From: G963674835 sp963674835
GTDB lineage: Bacteria > Planctomycetota > Planctomycetia > Pirellulales > Thermoguttaceae
Direction: 5' to 3'
DNA length: 64,000 nt
NCBI GenBank assembly: GCA_963674835.2
Contig: CAXXKC010000002.1
Span: forward strand, 62,001-126,000
Position numbers and translations under genes: made by a program. Positions 42,302 to 55,245 of this stretch are shown one piece after another. Within the stretch, counting starts at the first letter, position 1; each line of letters begins with the position of its first letter. The notes below the pieces were generated by a model, which saw nothing but the letters and a program-made list of their open reading frames with translations, made no database searches and was not told the DNA's origin.

Positions 42302-42712
42302 ATGTCAACGGTAGGCAATCGAATACGGAGGCGGCGAGAAGAACTCGGCTGGACCCAGGACAAGTTGGCTCGGGAGGCCAGTATCAGCAAGAGTTTTCTC
42401 TCCGACCTGGAGAACGGAAAACGGAACGTCGGGGCGGACAAGCTCCTCGACATTGCCCGAGCCCTGAGTCTCTCGCTGGACTATCTGATGAAGGGCAAGG
42501 ATGCGGTGGCCGATGAATCCGCACCAACCGAGGTGCAGATTCCCAAGACACTGGCTGACTTTGCCAGGGACCAAGGGTTGTCGTTTCGGGATACCTTGGC
42601 CCTCTTGGAAATGCAGAATCAGATCGTTGCACATCGTAGCAGCGTTAAAAAGAGTGACCTCGAAATGGTCGATTGGCAGAAGTTCTACGAAGCCGTGAAG
42701 GAGTTCTTGTGA
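42302..42712 (+). CDS. XRE-family transcriptional regulator
   Basis: The start at 42302 has GAGGTGGGG upstream and gives 136 residues. An XRE HTH occupies residues 8-62 (Glu-Glu-Leu-Gly-Trp-Thr-Gln-Asp-Lys-Leu-Ala, Ser-Phe-Leu-Ser-Asp-Leu-Glu-Asn-Gly). The tail includes a segment that could be the site cleaved or bound by the partner peptidase. The stop overlaps the GTG of the ImmA-like gene. XRE/ImmA pairs act as repressor and de-repressing peptidase on mobile elements. This one sits between the Pycsar and BREX operons. Confidence 0.9.
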   Translation: MSTVGNRIRRRREELGWTQDKLAREASISKSFLSDLENGKRNVGADKLLDIARALSLSLDYLMKGKDAVADESAPTEVQIPKTLADFARDQGLSFRDTLALLEMQNQIVAHRSSVKKSDLEMVDWQKFYEAVKEFL

Positions 42713-43794
42713 GTCGGTTGGATCGAGAACCTGACGTGCTCGCCCTGGCCTCGGAACTTGGCCTTCGGGGCAACCCGGTGGGGTCCATCGTCGGCTACTG
42801 CCTTTCACAGATTAGCCGTTGGTGGAAGGAAGCGGGCGGGGTGACGACTATCGCTGACTTGGAGTCGCTGGTAACCCAACAGCTTCAGATGGTCTTTGAG
42901 GAAATTCGATCCGACGCCGACTTCGACAGGCTGAAAGAGACCTACGCAAAGGGCAAGAAGGATTTTGTCTTCGCCACGATGCGAATGAATTTTGATGGGG
43001 CGACCCCGATTTACGGCGTGTTGATCCAGCGGAAGAATGTCGATCCCGATGCCCTGGATCGATTCGTCGCTGTGATTGACTGCCGAGGGGATAAACTGGC
43101 CCGCCGCTTCTTCACCCGCTGGCACGAGATCGCCCATCGGCTCACGACCCACGCCGACATGCCCGAGCCGGTCTATCGCTCGGAGCACGATCCCATTGAA
43201 CGATTGATGGACGAGATCGCTGGGAACATAGGTTTCTACGGCCCGCTGTTCGACCCAGTGTTCGATGCCGTGCGGCAAGGCAACGAACTGCTGACATTCG
43301 ACGCCGTGCAGCAGATCATCGATGGCGGCTTTCCCGATGCCAGTTTCCAGGCCACCTTGTTTGCTTGCGCCCGCCGCCTCACGACGCCAGTGGTTTACCT
43401 CGAAGCCGCCATCGCCCACAAGAAGGCAGTCCAGCGTCGGATCGAGAACAAAGCACCCCGACTGTTCGATGACGAACCGCCACCCGGTGAATTACGGGCG
43501 GTGAAGGTTGTGGCAAACGACGCTGCGAAACAAGAAGGGTTCATGATCCCGATGAACATGCGGGTGCCTGTTGATTCGGTCATTTACCGCATATTCGAGG
43601 CTGACCCGCTGACCGATGGTGACGGGCCGGAAGACTTGGGCCAGTGGGAAGACTCAAGGGGCAAACGGCTCGAAGGTCGAGCAGTGTTCGTGGAAGCTCG
43701 CAAAGTTCCCAACAGAGTGGTTGCCATCGTACAACCAACGGAGCCAGCACGACCGAAGCGGAAGCGTGCCCAGGGCAGTTCATTGTTTTCGTGA
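42709..43794 (+). CDS. ImmA/IrrE-family metallopeptidase
   Basis: The start is GTG at 42709, overlapping the XRE stop as GTGA. It gives 361 residues. The zinc motif His139-Glu-Ile-Ala-His143 follows a helix with Phe-Phe-Thr-Arg-Trp. A further Asp-Glu-Ile-Ala-Gly-Asn-Ile-Gly motif (about 168-175) may provide the third ligand. The C-terminal 150 residues are an unrecognised extension rich in charged residues. The family cleaves XRE-type repressors in response to a signal. Here it could switch on one or both adjoining defence operons; that link is inferred. Confidence 0.85.
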   Translation: MSRLDREPDVLALASELGLRGNPVGSIVGYCLSQISRWWKEAGGVTTIADLESLVTQQLQMVFEEIRSDADFDRLKETYAKGKKDFVFATMRMNFDGATPIYGVLIQRKNVDPDALDRFVAVIDCRGDKLARRFFTRWHEIAHRLTTHADMPEPVYRSEHDPIERLMDEIAGNIGFYGPLFDPVFDAVRQGNELLTFDAVQQIIDGGFPDASFQATLFACARRLTTPVVYLEAAIAHKKAVQRRIENKAPRLFDDEPPPGELRAVKVVANDAAKQEGFMIPMNMRVPVDSVIYRIFEADPLTDGDGPEDLGQWEDSRGKRLEGRAVFVEARKVPNRVVAIVQPTEPARPKRKRAQGSSLFS

Positions 43795-43815
43795 CGGCAG
43801 CCACCAGGGAATTCG

Positions 43816-44073
43816 ATGACAGTCGAAACTGTGCAAAAAACGAAGACGAGCGTGGCCGTTATACCTTTCGCCGAACAGCAGAGGGTGATCGTGCATCCAG
43901 GCGATCACTTCGGGGCGGCGGTACGGTTTACCCAACCGGCGATGTCACTACCTAAGCGGAGATTGGGATTGCATTTAGGCGACGGGGCTAATTGTGGTCG
44001 GCTACCCGCAAGGGGTAGAATCTCACCTTTGGGCATCGCCTTAACCAGATTGGATCGCAGTAGCTTCCGCTAG
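43816..44073 (+). CDS. uncertain small ORF before the BREX operon
   Basis: An 85-codon frame after AGGGAA. The first 40 residues look protein-like (Ser-Val-Ala-Val-Ile-Pro-Phe-Ala-Glu-Gln-Gln-Arg-Val-Ile-Val-His-Pro-Gly-Asp). The rest is Gly- and Arg-rich, and the DNA there holds a small inverted repeat (CTACCCGCAAGGGGTAG). The interval may instead be the leader and promoter of the BREX operon. Confidence 0.3.
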   Translation: MTVETVQKTKTSVAVIPFAEQQRVIVHPGDHFGAAVRFTQPAMSLPKRRLGLHLGDGANCGRLPARGRISPLGIALTRLDRSSFR

Positions 44074-44082
44074 TCCATTCCC

Positions 44083-44580
44083 ATGAGTGCCAAGACCACC
44101 GACATCGAGAAGAAATTGAAGGAGGCTATGGAACAGGCCCAGCGGTCGTTCCATAGGCTTGTCCTGCTCGTCGGCCCTAGCGGTACTGGGAAAACGGGGG
44201 TTCTTCGGCAACTGGCCGAATCCCAGGGCTGCCCGTACTTGAACGTCAACCTACATCTCAGCCAGCGGATGTTGGAGCTTCCCCGCAGCAGGCGACCACG
44301 ACAGGTGGACCGGATTGTCAGTGGCCTCGTGGACGAGCATCCGGGCGACGTGCTCGTGTTGGATAACCTGGAAATCCTGTTCGATCCATCCCTGCAAATT
44401 GATCCAATGCGGTTGCTCAAATCCGTGAGCCGCAAGCAAACAATCGCTGCTGCCTGGAGCGGGACGCTCCACGACGGCTCGTTGACCTACGCCGAGCCAG
44501 ATCACCCGGAATACAGGTCATACCGAGATGTCGATGTTCTCGTCGTCTCGGTCTCCACCAAAACCGCTGCAAACCACTGA
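44083..44580 (+). CDS. brxF: BREX-3 P-loop protein BrxF
   Basis: The 165-residue ATPase has Walker A Gly31-Pro-Ser-Gly-Thr-Gly-Lys-Thr38 and Walker B Val-Leu-Val-Leu-Asp-Asn-Leu-Glu (about 90-97). Length and position, directly before a DUF6079 gene, match BrxF, the small P-loop protein that marks BREX type 3. It is the first recognised gene of the BREX operon; the next begins 12 bp later. Its biochemical role in BREX is not settled. Confidence 0.9.
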   Translation: MSAKTTDIEKKLKEAMEQAQRSFHRLVLLVGPSGTGKTGVLRQLAESQGCPYLNVNLHLSQRMLELPRSRRPRQVDRIVSGLVDEHPGDVLVLDNLEILFDPSLQIDPMRLLKSVSRKQTIAAAWSGTLHDGSLTYAEPDHPEYRSYRDVDVLVVSVSTKTAANH

Positions 44581-44592
44581 TGGTGTGCCAAC

Positions 44593-48291
<3,699 letters not shown>

Positions 48292-48302
48292 AATACGGCA
48301 CC

Positions 48303-51300
48303 ATGACGACACACTTGTCCGCACGCATCGTCTGGCACGACCGGGCCTGGGATGGTCACATTTGCGACCACCCCAGCAAGAACGCCTATTGCATTGTGCA
48401 GCCCCACATCCGTGACGGGCGTGTTGACGAACGAGAAGATGGCTGTGCCGGGCAGTTGTTTGCGGAACTCGATGGCTGGCAACCGCCCTGCTCCCGTGAC
48501 CCCATCAGCTTTTCGCCCGCAGGGTACACGATTACCCATCACGACCCGCTCGATTTCCGGCAACTCCCACCCACGACGGAAGACATCCCGCCGTACTCGG
48601 TGTGCCCCTCACCGTATCGTTGGATGCGAGAGGAGAACTTCCGGCAGATTTGCGAAGACGAGCATCTCGACATCCGGGGACCGGATGATGATCGGAAACA
48701 GGCAGGCTGGGTCTACGAGCCGGATCGCCAACTGGCATTGCTGTCCAACTTCTGGGGAAGGCTGGAGAAGGAGCAGTCGCTCATCTTCTTCTACTGCAAT
48801 CACGGCAATCCCCTGGACGAGAACTTGAACCGTGTTCTCGTCGGCGTAAGCCGCATATCAAAGATCGGGTCGCAGTTGTTCTTCGGCAAGAAGCCGCCGA
48901 AGTACCCCGACGACTATCCAATTTGGTCCCGCTGCATCACTCACGATTTCGAGAACCAAGGGTTCCGGCTGCCGTACCACGAATACCTGCAAGCAGGGCA
49001 CGACACATCGAACATCATCTGCCGCATCCCCGAAGGCACGATGCTTGATTTTTCCTACGTGGGCGAACATGTCAGCGACGACACGGCGGTAGGGGCGCTG
49101 GAGCGTCTGCTGCAATCTGTCCAGACGGTCAAGGACGAGAACAAAGTGCCCGGCGACTGGCATCGCTACATCGTCTGGCTAAATGATGTCTTGTCTGAGG
49201 TCTGGCAGAACCGTGGCCCCTTCCCCGGTGCGGGCAGCGTGCTTCAATTCCTGGGAGTCGAGGTGGGCATGGCGTTTCATCGCCAAGTGCTCGTGCCCCG
49301 ACTGAAGAAGGGAGAAAACGCCTGGGAGTACCTGCTGGCCATCCTCGAAGGCAGGAAGAAGTGCGAGGAAAAGGAATACGCCAAGCCAATGAAACAGGCA
49401 GCGGAGCGTTGGGCCGCTTACAGCAAATCCCGCCGCACACTCCTGTCCACGCTGGTTCGGTTCGAGTTGTCGCCCAAACAAGTCAAACGGATCGCCGATG
49501 CCGACGAGCGTGCCGCCGCAGGCATCCAGGCCAGCGATGACGAACTGATCGAGAACCCGTACCTGATCTCTGAGATGGACCAGGGCGGAGCCGACCTTGA
49601 TCCGGTGTCGTTGGAAGCCATTGACCGTGGGATGCGGCCCGAAGGGGATGCCGCCCTGTACCTGGCCAAAACAGATCTCATCCCCCAGGATGATTCTCGC
49701 CGTGTCCGAGGTTGTGCGGTAGCTGTGTTGCGAGAGGCGAGCGCTGAAGGCGATACCTTGTTGCCGTTCGCAGTGACTTTGGACCGAATCAAGAAACGCT
49801 TCCCGGATCGCCGAGCCTGCCGTCCTGACAGGGAACTGGTGATTGGCCAACAGAGCTTCTACCAAGAAGCACTGGACTTCCGCACTGACGCCGATCCGCC
49901 GACGATGGCCCTACGGATTCTGTCCACACTGGAACAAGAGCTTGGCGACCGGCTGAAACGCCGCATCAAGCGCAAGAACGATCCGCCACCCCAAGGGTTT
50001 TCCTGGGAGAAGTTGCTCAAGCTGGAGTTTGGCGAGGGCAAGGGCTCGAAGCTACCACCGGAAGTCGAGGCTCGTGCTCAAGCGGAGAAAGCCAAGGCAC
50101 TCAGTATTCTCTACGAGTCCCGATTCAGCGTGCTGACGGGCCGAGCGGGCACCGGCAAGACAAGCGTCCTCAAGGTGTTTCTCAAGGGGCTGGAGGAAAT
50201 GGAAGGCCGTCGCCCCATTCTCCTGCTGGCTCCTACCGGCAAGGCCCGTGTCCGCATGATGGAGCGAACGAAGCGGGACGATGGAACGGTGCGGGACGCT
50301 CTCACGATCCACCAGTTTCTAATGCGGAACAAGTGGATCAACCCCGAGAACTTCGCCTTACGTTACGAAGGCGGCGACGAGAAAGGTGCTCCCACCGTTA
50401 TCATCGACGAAGCCTCGATGATCCCCATGGATCTGCTCGGCGTCCTATTCCGGGCGCTCGACCTGAACCAGGTCTCCCGGCTAATCCTAGTGGGCGATCC
50501 CAATCAGTTGCCGCCCATCGGCCCTGGACGGCCCTTCGTGGACATCATCGCCTGGCTGCGGGCAGATACAGATCGCTCACGGCACCTTGCCCGGCTCACC
50601 GAGCGTGCCCGCCACGAAGACCACAATAGCCTGGCACTACAACTGGCCGATGGCTACCTGAGTGAAGATCCCACACCCGGCGACGACGATCTGCTGTCCC
50701 GTGCCGCACGTCAAGATGTGGAGGGCGATCTGGAGGTCCATTTCTGGCGGGACCACACACAGCTTGACATCCTGATGTCGGCTCGCATGAAGCAGTTGTT
50801 GGATTTGACTGATGGCAATGCGGCCTACAAGCCGTTCAACACGAGCATCGGTATTTCCAATGAGCGGAAGGGCGAGCACGATCCCCGCTTGGCCGAACAC
50901 TGGCAGATCCTCAGCCCGGTGCGGAATCACGAATTCGGTACCACGGAAATCAACCGCAAGATCCAGGCCCGCTACCGGGGCGGGATGCTCAACCATTTCC
51001 GGCGCAACGGCCCTCGGCCTTTTGGCGAGCAGGAACTTGTCTGGACCGACAAAGTGATCCAGATCTTCAACTGCCGCCGCAATGCCTGGCCTCGTGGCGA
51101 GGGACTGGATTACGTCGCCAATGGCGAGATCGGGCTGGTCACCAGCACCTATGCCCGAAAGGGCGGCAGCGATACGCTCGATGTGGTTTTCTCGACCCAG
51201 CCCGAGGTCTCTTACCGTTACTTCCGCAATGAAGTTGACGGCAACCTAGAATTGGCCTACGCCCTGACAGTCCACAAGTCACAGGGCAGCGATTTTGACA

Positions 51301-51887
51301 TCGTATTCCTGATCCTGCCCCGCAATGCAACGACCCTCTCCAAGGAACTTCTCTACACCGGACTGACTCGGTTTCGCAAGAAGATGGTCCTGTTGATCGA
51401 GCGAGACACGGACATCCTGGAACGACTGCGGAGCCCCCAGGAATCAGCCACATTGCTGAGGAATACGAACGTGTTCCTGACAGCGGTGCGGGCAGAAACG
51501 GACGAGAAATACTATGCCAGTCACTTGATCCACCGCACGGCCAAGGGCGTGCTGGTCCGCTCCAAGTCCGAGGTCATCGTGGCCGACACGCTGACTCGTT
51601 TGGGGATCAGCTACGAGTACGAGCAGAAGCTCACGTCAAAGGACGATCCCAGTGACTTCCGCTTGCCCGACTTCACCGTCAGTTTCGAGGGCGATACCTA
51701 CTATTGGGAACATCTAGGGATGCTATCCGTGCCTTCTTACAAGGAACAGTGGAAGCGGAAATACCAATGGTACGAGAGGAATGGCTACCTGGACCGGCTG
51801 ATCACGTCTGAGGACGGGCCTGACGGCAGTATCGATGCTGCGAAGATTGAAGCGATTGCACGGAGCACCATAATGCTCGACATTTGA
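48303..51887 (+). CDS. RecD-like superfamily 1 helicase with C-terminal nuclease-like domain, in the BREX operon
   Basis: The product is 1194 residues. The first 550 are unrecognised. The helicase core has Walker A Gly-Arg-Ala-Gly-Thr-Gly-Lys-Thr-Ser (about 613-621), Ile-Ile-Asp-Glu-Ala-Ser-Met (about 698-704), Gly-Asp-Pro-Asn-Gln-Leu-Pro-Pro, and a UvrD/RecD C-terminal motif Leu-Thr-Val-His-Lys-Ser-Gln-Gly (about 987). Residues about 1085-1170 have Arg-Ser-Lys-Ser-Glu-Val-Ile-Val-Ala, then Leu-Pro-Asp-Phe-Thr-Val and Tyr-Trp-Glu-His-Leu-Gly. This order fits a PD-(D/E)XK nuclease. It is not part of the minimal type 3 set as I know it, but the spacing (11 bp after brxC) places it in the operon. 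Processing of phage DNA is a reasonable inference. Confidence 0.8.
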   Translation: MTTHLSARIVWHDRAWDGHICDHPSKNAYCIVQPHIRDGRVDEREDGCAGQLFAELDGWQPPCSRDPISFSPAGYTITHHDPLDFRQLPPTTEDIPPYSVCPSPYRWMREENFRQICEDEHLDIRGPDDDRKQAGWVYEPDRQLALLSNFWGRLEKEQSLIFFYCNHGNPLDENLNRVLVGVSRISKIGSQLFFGKKPPKYPDDYPIWSRCITHDFENQGFRLPYHEYLQAGHDTSNIICRIPEGTMLDFSYVGEHVSDDTAVGALERLLQSVQTVKDENKVPGDWHRYIVWLNDVLSEVWQNRGPFPGAGSVLQFLGVEVGMAFHRQVLVPRLKKGENAWEYLLAILEGRKKCEEKEYAKPMKQAAERWAAYSKSRRTLLSTLVRFELSPKQVKRIADADERAAAGIQASDDELIENPYLISEMDQGGADLDPVSLEAIDRGMRPEGDAALYLAKTDLIPQDDSRRVRGCAVAVLREASAEGDTLLPFAVTLDRIKKRFPDRRACRPDRELVIGQQSFYQEALDFRTDADPPTMALRILSTLEQELGDRLKRRIKRKNDPPPQGFSWEKLLKLEFGEGKGSKLPPEVEARAQAEKAKALSILYESRFSVLTGRAGTGKTSVLKVFLKGLEEMEGRRPILLLAPTGKARVRMMERTKRDDGTVRDALTIHQFLMRNKWINPENFALRYEGGDEKGAPTVIIDEASMIPMDLLGVLFRALDLNQVSRLILVGDPNQLPPIGPGRPFVDIIAWLRADTDRSRHLARLTERARHEDHNSLALQLADGYLSEDPTPGDDDLLSRAARQDVEGDLEVHFWRDHTQLDILMSARMKQLLDLTDGNAAYKPFNTSIGISNERKGEHDPRLAEHWQILSPVRNHEFGTTEINRKIQARYRGGMLNHFRRNGPRPFGEQELVWTDKVIQIFNCRRNAWPRGEGLDYVANGEIGLVTSTYARKGGSDTLDVVFSTQPEVSYRYFRNEVDGNLELAYALTVHKSQGSDFDIVFLILPRNATTLSKELLYTGLTRFRKKMVLLIERDTDILERLRSPQESATLLRNTNVFLTAVRAETDEKYYASHLIHRTAKGVLVRSKSEVIVADTLTRLGISYEYEQKLTSKDDPSDFRLPDFTVSFEGDTYYWEHLGMLSVPSYKEQWKRKYQWYERNGYLDRLITSEDGPDGSIDAAKIEAIARSTIMLDI

Positions 51888-51904
51888 CACAAGGTAGTTT
51901 TGCT

Positions 51905-52378
51905 ATGTCTGATTTTAGCCTAAAGGCGGGCTCCAGCGACAACAGTCGATCCATCATTCTCTCATTTCACGCTCGTTGGGTTGAGCCCCTTCGTGAGCAG
52001 AAGTGCTCAGTCGTCTTCCGAAAGAGAGGGCCGAAGAAGTTCACGCCCGCAATGATCTACGTCTATGCAGCTAGGCCAATTAGTGCAGTCGTGGCACGGA
52101 TGCCAGTGCTGGAGTATTACTACGTCGCTACGGGAGAGGCTCTCAAGATGGTGAAGAAGGGGGCTATTACCCGAGAAGAACTGACGTCCTATGCCAGCCG
52201 TTGGGACCAGTTGCTTATCTACAAGATCGGGAAGGTCGAATTCGCATCTGAGCCTGTCAGCCGAGGCACGTTGTCGTCCGATTATGGATTTGCTCCATCC
52301 CAGACGTACATCCCGCTTTCACACGACGGCAAGTCGATCCTAGACCGCCTAGCTGGATTCGATAGGTCGTCATCTTGA
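51905..52378 (+). CDS. ASCH-domain (PUA-like) protein in the BREX operon
   Basis: The start at 51905 gives 157 residues. Ser-Ile-Ile-Leu-Ser-Phe-His-Ala-Arg-Trp-Val opens the domain. Val-Val-Phe-Arg-Lys-Arg, a Tyr-Val-Tyr-Ala-Ala-Arg-Pro-Ile-Ser-Ala-Val-Val strand and Ile-Thr-Arg-Glu-Glu-Leu follow, in the order usual for ASCH domains. These PUA-like folds bind RNA or modified bases, and relatives such as EVE proteins occur in defence islands. The base composition is less GC-rich than brxC and the helicase gene, like the methyltransferase that follows. Confidence 0.7.
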   Translation: MSDFSLKAGSSDNSRSIILSFHARWVEPLREQKCSVVFRKRGPKKFTPAMIYVYAARPISAVVARMPVLEYYYVATGEALKMVKKGAITREELTSYASRWDQLLIYKIGKVEFASEPVSRGTLSSDYGFAPSQTYIPLSHDGKSILDRLAGFDRSSS

Positions 52379-52422
52379 GCTATTGTATTCGTACGCCGCT
52401 TTCCCGAAGAGGATCAACTCCC

Positions 52423-55209
52423 ATGTCACAAAAAGCTCAAGGAAGCCTCCCCGGAATAGAAGAAGATCTCAAACGCTCGTCAACCGTGGAATGCCTCGGC
52501 ATGACGTTTGAGAATGACGAGGCTCGACGGAACTATTTCCTGGAGCAACTGCGAACAAAGCTCCAAGATCCAGACTTCCGCCAGATCGCAGGATTCCCGA
52601 GAGGGGAAGACGAAGATATCCTGGCACTATCTGACCCGCCGTACTACACGGCCTGCCCGAACCCCTTCATAACGCAGTTCATCAAACACTATGGCACTGC
52701 TTATGATGCCGATCATGATGAATATCACCGTGCTCCGTTTGCAGCCGACGTGAGTGAAGGAAAACGAAATCCTATCTACAACGCACACTCGTATCACACC
52801 AAGGTTCCGCATAAAGCGGCAATGCGATTCCTCCTTCACTACACGAACCCCGGAGATATTATCTACGACGGCTTTTGCGGATCCGGCCTAACGGGAGTTG
52901 CGGCTCGTCTCTGTGGGGACAAGGCAGCCATAGCTGACCTTGGCTATCAAGTTGACCGGAATGGCAATATTCTGGATGAGCGAGGCAGCCTTGTATCCAA
53001 GTATGGATCTCGGCACTGCATTCTCTCTGATCTAGCTCCAGCAGCGACATTCATCGCCTACAACTACACGTTCCCTTGCGACCCAGAGAGTTTTGATGAT
53101 TCCGCTGCAAAGGCATTGCGTACGTTGTCTGAGAAATGCCGTTGGCTCTACGCAACGACGGACCCGGAGACTGGGCAAGATGCAGAGATTTCCCAGGTCA
53201 TTTGGTCGGATGTCTTCATCTGTCCTTCTTGCGGATCGGAGTTTGTATTTTGGGAAGCGGCCCTAAACTCGAAAAGGGACACTCTACGTTCAACCTTTCC
53301 CTGCCCACATTGCGGTGCTAAGGTGGGGAAGACGCAGCTTGAGCACACATTCGAGTCATATTTTGACCACATCCAAAGGGAGGTGAGCAGCCGGATCAAA
53401 GCAACCCCGGCAGAAATCCGCTTCTCTGTCGCAGGCTCAGAGCAAGAGTATACGATGGAGCCTGGGGCAGACGACCTCAAATTGCTGTCCCGAATTGAGA
53501 AAGAAAAGGTCTGCTGGCACCCGGCTAATCTGATGCTTTTCAAGGACGGCGTGTGGGGCGACCAGTGGCGCAAAGGATACCATACCGGCGTTACTCACGA
53601 TTATCACTTCTATCTGCCGAGGTCACTCACCGCCCTTTCCCAGTTCTACGATATTGCCAACCGTGATCGACGACTGCTCTTTCTTCTCACTGGTAGTCTA
53701 CTGGGATTGACCCGTCTACAGCGATACAGCCCTGGCAGCACCTTTCCGAACATGATTAGATCGGGGACTCTCTATATTGGCTCGATCCATCGTGAATGGA
53801 ATGTTTATCACTGGCTTTCAGGAAAGAGCCGGGCACTTTCACGCTTCTTTAGAATGATGCCGGATGCTCCTAGCACGACAGTCACGGGAACAGCGAGTTC
53901 AACCGACGAGCGGCTCCTTCCCGAGGGTTCAATAGATTACGTTTTTGTTGACCCGCCTTTCGGTGATAATTTGGCCTACTCTGAGTTGAATTTTCTATGG
54001 GAGGGGTGGTTGCGTGTGTTTACAAACCAGACGGACGAGGCAATTATTTCCAAAGCTCAAGGGAAAGGGTTCAACGAGTATGCTGAATTGATGGAAAAAT
54101 GTTTTGCTTGCTTCTATCGAGCACTGAAACCGGGGCGTTGGATTACCGTTGTATTTCACAACTCCAAGAATGCTGTATGGAATGCGATCCAGGAGGGTCT
54201 TCAACGAGCAGGGTTCGTGGTTGCCGATGTTCGTACCATTGACAAGCAACAAGGGTCGTACAACCAGACACAGGCAGCCGGGGCCGTCAAGAAGGACTTA
54301 GTTATCTCTGCGTACAAACCAGCGACACGAGTAGTACAAGAGTTCGAGTTGCAGGCTGGTAATGAAACCGCCGTTTGGTCATTTGTGCGATCTCACCTGG
54401 AGCAAGTGCCATGTGTTGTTGAGAAGGGCGGGCGATTGGAGGTAGTGATGGAGAGGCAGAAGTATCTTTTGTTTGATCGGATGGTTGCTTTCCACATAGA
54501 ACGGGGAGTTTCGGTTCCGATGTCTGCCTCGGAGTTCTACTTGGGTCTCGAAGAACGCTTTCCTCAGCGTGACGGAATGTACTTCCTGCCAGAGCAGGTA
54601 GCGGAATACGACAGAAAGAGAATGCTTGTTGAGGAGGTGGTTCAACTTGAGTTGTTTGTTACGAATGAATTGTCAGCTATCCAGTGGCTAAAACAGGAAT
54701 TGGCAAATCGCCCACGGACATTTCAAGAATTGCAGCCGATTTTCATGCGAGAGGTGGCAGGATGGGAGAAATACGAGAAGCCGCTGGAACTGTCGAAACT
54801 CCTTGAGGAAGGCTTTCTGTGCTACGAGGGAAAGGGTGACGTTCCCAGCCAGGTCCACAGCTATCTCTCAACGAACTTTCACGAATTGAGGAATCTTGAG
54901 AAAGACGATCCGAAGTTGATTGCCAAAGCAAAGAACCGTTGGTATGTCCCCGATCCACGTAAGGAAGCGGACCTAGAGAAGATCCGACATCGGTCGCTGA
55001 TGAGGGAATTTGAGGACTATCGAAAGTCCAAGGGTAAGCTAAAGGTCGTGCGTACGGAGGCGTTACGTGCCGGATTCAAGGACTGCTGGCAGACCGGCGA
55101 CTACGATACCATCGTGAAGATCGCAGGGCGTGTAAAGGATGAGATCATCCAAGAAGACCCCGCATTGCTGATGTATTTTGACAACGCCTCGATGCGAACC
55201 GAAGACTAA
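52423..55209 (+). CDS. pglX: BREX-3 PglX-type DNA methyltransferase, copy 1
   Basis: The start at 52423 has AGAGGA upstream and gives 928 residues. Methyltransferase motifs are Asp71-Pro-Pro-Tyr-Tyr, then Phe151-Cys-Gly-Ser-Gly-Leu-Thr-Gly (AdoMet loop) and Asp510-Pro-Pro-Phe-Gly-Asp-Asn. Two zinc knuckles, Cys-Pro-Ser-Cys (about 268) and Cys-Pro-His-Cys (about 290), lie between. It is homologous along its whole length to the gene at 55246, and both end in Asp-Asn-Ala-X-Met-Arg-Thr-Glu. PglX proteins mark host DNA in BREX, usually on adenine. The lower GC content and different codon use from copy 2 suggest separate ancestry rather than recent local duplication. Confidence 0.85.
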   Translation: MSQKAQGSLPGIEEDLKRSSTVECLGMTFENDEARRNYFLEQLRTKLQDPDFRQIAGFPRGEDEDILALSDPPYYTACPNPFITQFIKHYGTAYDADHDEYHRAPFAADVSEGKRNPIYNAHSYHTKVPHKAAMRFLLHYTNPGDIIYDGFCGSGLTGVAARLCGDKAAIADLGYQVDRNGNILDERGSLVSKYGSRHCILSDLAPAATFIAYNYTFPCDPESFDDSAAKALRTLSEKCRWLYATTDPETGQDAEISQVIWSDVFICPSCGSEFVFWEAALNSKRDTLRSTFPCPHCGAKVGKTQLEHTFESYFDHIQREVSSRIKATPAEIRFSVAGSEQEYTMEPGADDLKLLSRIEKEKVCWHPANLMLFKDGVWGDQWRKGYHTGVTHDYHFYLPRSLTALSQFYDIANRDRRLLFLLTGSLLGLTRLQRYSPGSTFPNMIRSGTLYIGSIHREWNVYHWLSGKSRALSRFFRMMPDAPSTTVTGTASSTDERLLPEGSIDYVFVDPPFGDNLAYSELNFLWEGWLRVFTNQTDEAIISKAQGKGFNEYAELMEKCFACFYRALKPGRWITVVFHNSKNAVWNAIQEGLQRAGFVVADVRTIDKQQGSYNQTQAAGAVKKDLVISAYKPATRVVQEFELQAGNETAVWSFVRSHLEQVPCVVEKGGRLEVVMERQKYLLFDRMVAFHIERGVSVPMSASEFYLGLEERFPQRDGMYFLPEQVAEYDRKRMLVEEVVQLELFVTNELSAIQWLKQELANRPRTFQELQPIFMREVAGWEKYEKPLELSKLLEEGFLCYEGKGDVPSQVHSYLSTNFHELRNLEKDDPKLIAKAKNRWYVPDPRKEADLEKIRHRSLMREFEDYRKSKGKLKVVRTEALRAGFKDCWQTGDYDTIVKIAGRVKDEIIQEDPALLMYFDNASMRTED

Positions 55210-55245
55210 TTCTCTGGATGATCAGGATGAAGGGAATTCGACAAC

